Assembly: GCA_021776115.1 (NCBI GenBank)
Contig: JAJFGN010000069.1
Span: 24,162 to 88,161 of the forward strand
Source: Kiloniellaceae bacterium
GTDB lineage: Bacteria; Pseudomonadota; Alphaproteobacteria; Kiloniellales; J153
Direction: 5' to 3'
Length of the DNA stretch: 64,000 nt
Every line of letters begins with the position of its first letter. Position 1 is the stretch's first letter. Both the position numbers and the translations under genes were made by a program. The notes below the pieces were generated by a model. The model did no database searches and had not been told where the DNA came from. It saw nothing but the letters and a program-made list of their open reading frames with translations. Of this stretch, positions 61,842 through 64,000 are shown one piece after another.

Positions 61842-62402
61842 ATGCCTCCAGCCATGAGAATGGAACCCCAACAGCGCGCTTATAACCTTTCGCACCTTGA
61901 GGTCGTTGTCGTTGATGACTGCCCCATAATGGTGAAACTGCTGGGCATGATTCTGAACTCGATGGACATAAAGAAGCTGCATTGCACGACAGATCCCGTA
62001 ATAGCATTGAACGAAGTCTCTAGGTACCGGCCCCATCTCGTTATCACCGACTTACTTATGGATTCGGTCGACGGCCTAACGATCGCGAAGGCGATTCGCT
62101 ACTGCCAGGACGATGAACTTCGCTGTACACCTATTTTTGTCCTGTCCGGATTCACGGACAAGCAACATGTGCTCCAGGCACGAGATGCCGGGGTCAATGA
62201 AGTGCTTGCAAAACCCCTTTCCGCCAGAAGAATCTATCGGAGAATTTGCAACCTCATAGAGCGGCCACCGAGATTTATCGAAACGGCTTCTTACTTCGGG
62301 CCCGACCGGCAGGCTTTGCAGGAGAGCTTTTCGAATTCAGACCGACGAACAATGCAAGTCGTCGAGGAAGACACCGAAAACCTGCAAATCGATGTAGACT
62401 AG
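61842..62402 (+). CDS. CheY-like response regulator (split partner of an Hpt-like protein)
   Basis: A 186-residue single-domain response regulator with a tail. Acidic residues Asp25/Asp26, phosphoacceptor Asp70 (VITDLLMDSVDG), Ser in VLSGF and Lys124 (VLAKPL) form a complete receiver. After it comes YFGPDRQ (151-157), the same linker motif at the same position as in the fused protein at 53780, then an acidic tail. ATG 61842 was chosen among several closely spaced starts (TTG 61815, ATG 61854 and 61860); none has a clear ribosome site. The Hpt-like gene starts 60 bp later. Confidence 0.82.
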   Translation: MPPAMRMEPQQRAYNLSHLEVVVVDDCPIMVKLLGMILNSMDIKKLHCTTDPVIALNEVSRYRPHLVITDLLMDSVDGLTIAKAIRYCQDDELRCTPIFVLSGFTDKQHVLQARDAGVNEVLAKPLSARRIYRRICNLIERPPRFIETASYFGPDRQALQESFSNSDRRTMQVVEEDTENLQIDVD

Positions 62403-62462
62403 CGGGCCAGGACGAGGTGGCTGTCGTGTCGGCCCACCAATCCGGCAATTGAAGGGATGCCA

Positions 62463-62966
62463 ATGAGCAGCACTTGTGCAAAGAGGTACTCTTCACCTCG
62501 GAATCGGATCGCAGATTGTGCGAGCCGCGATGATGGGCCGGATCTCGAAACGATTCTGGCTCGGGTCAGGGCGGGCATTGAAGAGCTTAAGCAGGAATAC
62601 CTGGGCGAAGCTCGGGACGAGCTTGCGGAACTTAGTGCAAGTGTCAACTTGGCACAGAAATCGGTCGGCACTGAGCGAAGCAAGGCGATCAATCGCATCT
62701 TTCGGATCAGCCATGATCTGAGGGGTGTGGCTGGTTCTTTCGATTACCCGCTCGTTACTCAGATCGGATCGTCCCTCTGCAGTATGATCGAAAAAATGAA
62801 CGCAATTGGCCCGCTCGAACTCGCGGTCATAGATTTACATGTCGGGGCGATGAAAGTGATCATATCAAATCGAATGACTGGCAATGGTGATACAAAGGCG
62901 AGTGAATTGATCAGCGGGATTGATGCGGCGGTGAAAAAATGTATTGAGAAGCCTGCGGCCTGGTAG
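62463..62966 (+). CDS. Hpt-like helical protein (split partner of a response regulator)
   Basis: A 167-residue helical protein. It aligns by eye with residues about 215-354 of the fused protein at 53780: SHDLRGVAGSFDYPLVTQIG here against AHELHGQGSTFDYPLITDFG there. His84 in HDLRG is the candidate phosphorylated His. The N-terminal helix (LETILARVRAGIEELKQEY) also corresponds. ATG 62463 has GAAGGG six bases upstream; ATG 62457 overlaps that site. No kinase or output gene is adjacent. Confidence 0.75.
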   Translation: MSSTCAKRYSSPRNRIADCASRDDGPDLETILARVRAGIEELKQEYLGEARDELAELSASVNLAQKSVGTERSKAINRIFRISHDLRGVAGSFDYPLVTQIGSSLCSMIEKMNAIGPLELAVIDLHVGAMKVIISNRMTGNGDTKASELISGIDAAVKKCIEKPAAW

Positions 62967-63018
62967 AACGCACCAACTTTCCAGGCATCACCAAAGTGAT
63001 GCGTGGAGTGAACGCGTC

Positions 63019-63191
63019 GCCGTCCGTTTCCAGACTGACACGCAAGCGTTTAGCCTGGGTTTTTAAGCTTCAAGTGAGGGAAGAAGTGACGATCCGTCCA
63101 TGAGGACGCCTCCTGCAGTGTTGGCATGCGGGAAATAAACGGCGCTCGCGTTACCATCGGTCCGCATGGCACTGAAATCGGCGGATCGGAA
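63019..63191 (-). pseudogene. Truncated second copy of the Glyoxalase_8 gene start (direct repeat copy 2)
   Basis: A 173-bp near-copy of 61296-61469. It carries ATG 63101 (where the intact gene has TTG) and reads MDGSSLLPSLEA, then meets TAA (63063-63065) because one A is lost from the A-run present in copy 1. The ribosome site AGGAGG and about 90 bp of leader are retained. It cannot make the protein and ends after the segment equivalent to codon 28. Confidence 0.88.
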
Positions 63192-63274
63192 GTTCACCGG
63201 GGTCGAATTTCCATCGGGCAAATGGCTCAAATCGACCGATAGTGTTGAAAATCTCTGGCTTGCACGGATGACTC

Positions 63275-63295
63275 AGCTCGTAGCTCGTAGCTCGT
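63275..63295. repeat. Short 7-bp tandem repeat
   Basis: Three copies of AGCTCGT (63275-63281, 63282-63288, 63289-63295), followed by AGTAGTA. It lies in the 388-bp gap between the Hpt-like gene and the nitronate monooxygenase stop. The rest of that gap holds the truncated repeat copy and nothing else recognised. Confidence 0.8.
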
Positions 63296-63354
63296 AGTAG
63301 TAACCTGCCAAATGTATGCAGCATTCTGGATGAACCCATTCGGCGTTACCTGGG

Positions 63355-64000
63355 CTATCGGGCCGCGTTCAGGCTTTCCTCCGCCTCACGCATCAAGGTC
63401 GCGACCAAGTCGGCCGCAGGCAGGGCGCGGGTTAGGGCGGCGGACTGTCCCGACCACATGGACAGGGTATCGCCGATATCGGGCGCGGCGGCGTCCTTGC
63501 GCAGGGGCGCCAGAAGCGAGGTCTGCGCCGGATAGGGCGCCGCCTCGGCTTCGATATCGGAGAAGTCCTCGATCAAGCGGTTGCGCAGACCACGGGCGGG
63601 CTTGCCGCTGAACAGGCGGGTGACGGCCGTGCCGTCGTCGGCGCCGGCCGACAACGCCGCCAGATAGGTCGGATTTAAACCCGTTTCGGGGCAGCGCAGG
63701 AAGGCGGTTCCGATCTGCGCCACGCTGGCGCCCAAGACCAGCGCCGCGGCAACGCCGCGCCCGTCGGCGATGCCACCGGCGGCGATGACCGGCACCTGCA
63801 CGGCTGAGACAACTTGGGGCAGCAAAGCGAAGAGACCGGGCTGGCTGGCCGGGTCCGCACCCATGAAAGTCCCGCGATGACCGCCCGCCTCCAGCCCTTG
63901 CGCGATGACGGCGTCGGCGCCGTTCGCTTCCAGCCAGCGCGCCTCGGCAACGGTCGTGGCGCTGGACAGCACCAGCGCCCCCGTGTCCTTGACCGCGCTT
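63355..64000 (-). CDS. Nitronate monooxygenase, 5' end beyond window edge
   Basis: FMN-dependent TIM-barrel enzyme that oxidises alkyl nitronates. The open frame on the minus strand runs to the window edge (VKDTGALVLSSATTVAEARW), so the N-terminal part with the first flavin-binding loop is missing. The visible C-terminal part has QGLEAGGHRGTF (catalytic His region), VPVIAAGGIADGRG and GTAFLRCPETG, the family's FMN phosphate area. The true start lies beyond 64000. Confidence 0.9.
   Translation of the reverse strand, partial: SAVKDTGALVLSSATTVAEARWLEANGADAVIAQGLEAGGHRGTFMGADPASQPGLFALLPQVVSAVQVPVIAAGGIADGRGVAAALVLGASVAQIGTAFLRCPETGLNPTYLAALSAGADDGTAVTRLFSGKPARGLRNRLIEDFSDIEAEAAPYPAQTSLLAPLRKDAAAPDIGDTLSMWSGQSAALTRALPAADLVATLMREAEESLNAAR

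Noticed and set aside
62967..63354. Possible small gene on the minus strand between the Hpt-like gene and the nitronate monooxygenase
   Set aside because: The only coding-like sequence is the truncated repeat copy, which stops after 12 codons; the remaining frames have no support.

Overview
The window looks like the chromosome of a high-GC alphaproteobacterium, most likely of the Rhodospirillales/Kiloniellales type. This rests on the gene content and order: choXWV-type choline uptake, pepA-holC divergent from lptFG followed by lptD-surA-pdxA-rsmA, ppx-rlmE-guaB-rsmB-guaA, a pssA/psd pair, cytochrome c', YFGP(D/N)R-type response regulators and a long palindromic repeat of a kind widespread in alphaproteobacteria. 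The species cannot be named from the sequence alone. No rRNA, insertion sequence, prophage or CRISPR array was seen; there is one tRNA (Gln, CTG).

Layout. 1-2954 (minus): a succinate/fumarate oxidoreductase operon in the order iron-sulfur, membrane, membrane, flavoprotein, the last running off the left edge. 3030-8728: a DMT exporter, a DUF3291 protein, a Sco1 / PCu(A)C copper-delivery pair, an M14 carboxypeptidase and class I fumarase. 8920-17155: an MBL hydrolase, then a choline block (choX-choW-choV plus a HAD phosphatase) and a divergent LysE exporter / ArsR regulator next to a BetA-type choline dehydrogenase. 17177-19500: an AT-rich two-gene island, an ABC-type AAA ATPase plus a DUF4435/TOPRIM protein, matching the architecture of the PARIS (AriA-AriB) anti-phage system, inserted directly behind holC. 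19501-29433: holC-pepA, and divergently the LPS export and outer-membrane assembly operon lptF-lptG-lptD-surA-pdxA-rsmA. 29635-34107: gmk, yicC, an SDR, and a soluble chemoreceptor with a separate Aer-like PAS protein. 34406-43237: the ppx-rlmE-guaB-rsmB-GNAT-guaA row, tRNA-Gln, a Lys-rich small protein and rhlE. 43526-48519: small proteins, an EF-hand periplasmic protein divergent from a two-component system with an acidic sensor loop, bluB and a lone FlgC-like protein. 48764-53757: a PadR regulator and an RND efflux pair whose promoter carries three tandem 22-bp operator-like repeats. 53780-60729: a fused response regulator/Hpt-like protein, pssA-psd, an unknown protein, a LysM protein, two c-type cytochromes and a LOG-family protein. 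60939-64000: a Glyoxalase_8-type gene, an AT-rich gap, a split response regulator plus Hpt-like pair homologous to the fused protein at 53780, a truncated second copy of the start of the Glyoxalase_8 gene, and the C-terminal part of a nitronate monooxygenase.

The three observations most worth following are the PARIS-like defence island (17177-19500), the coexistence of fused and split versions of one response-regulator/Hpt-like architecture, with the split pair bracketed by a 174-bp direct repeat (61296-63191), and the 22-bp operator array in front of the RND pump (49343-49408).
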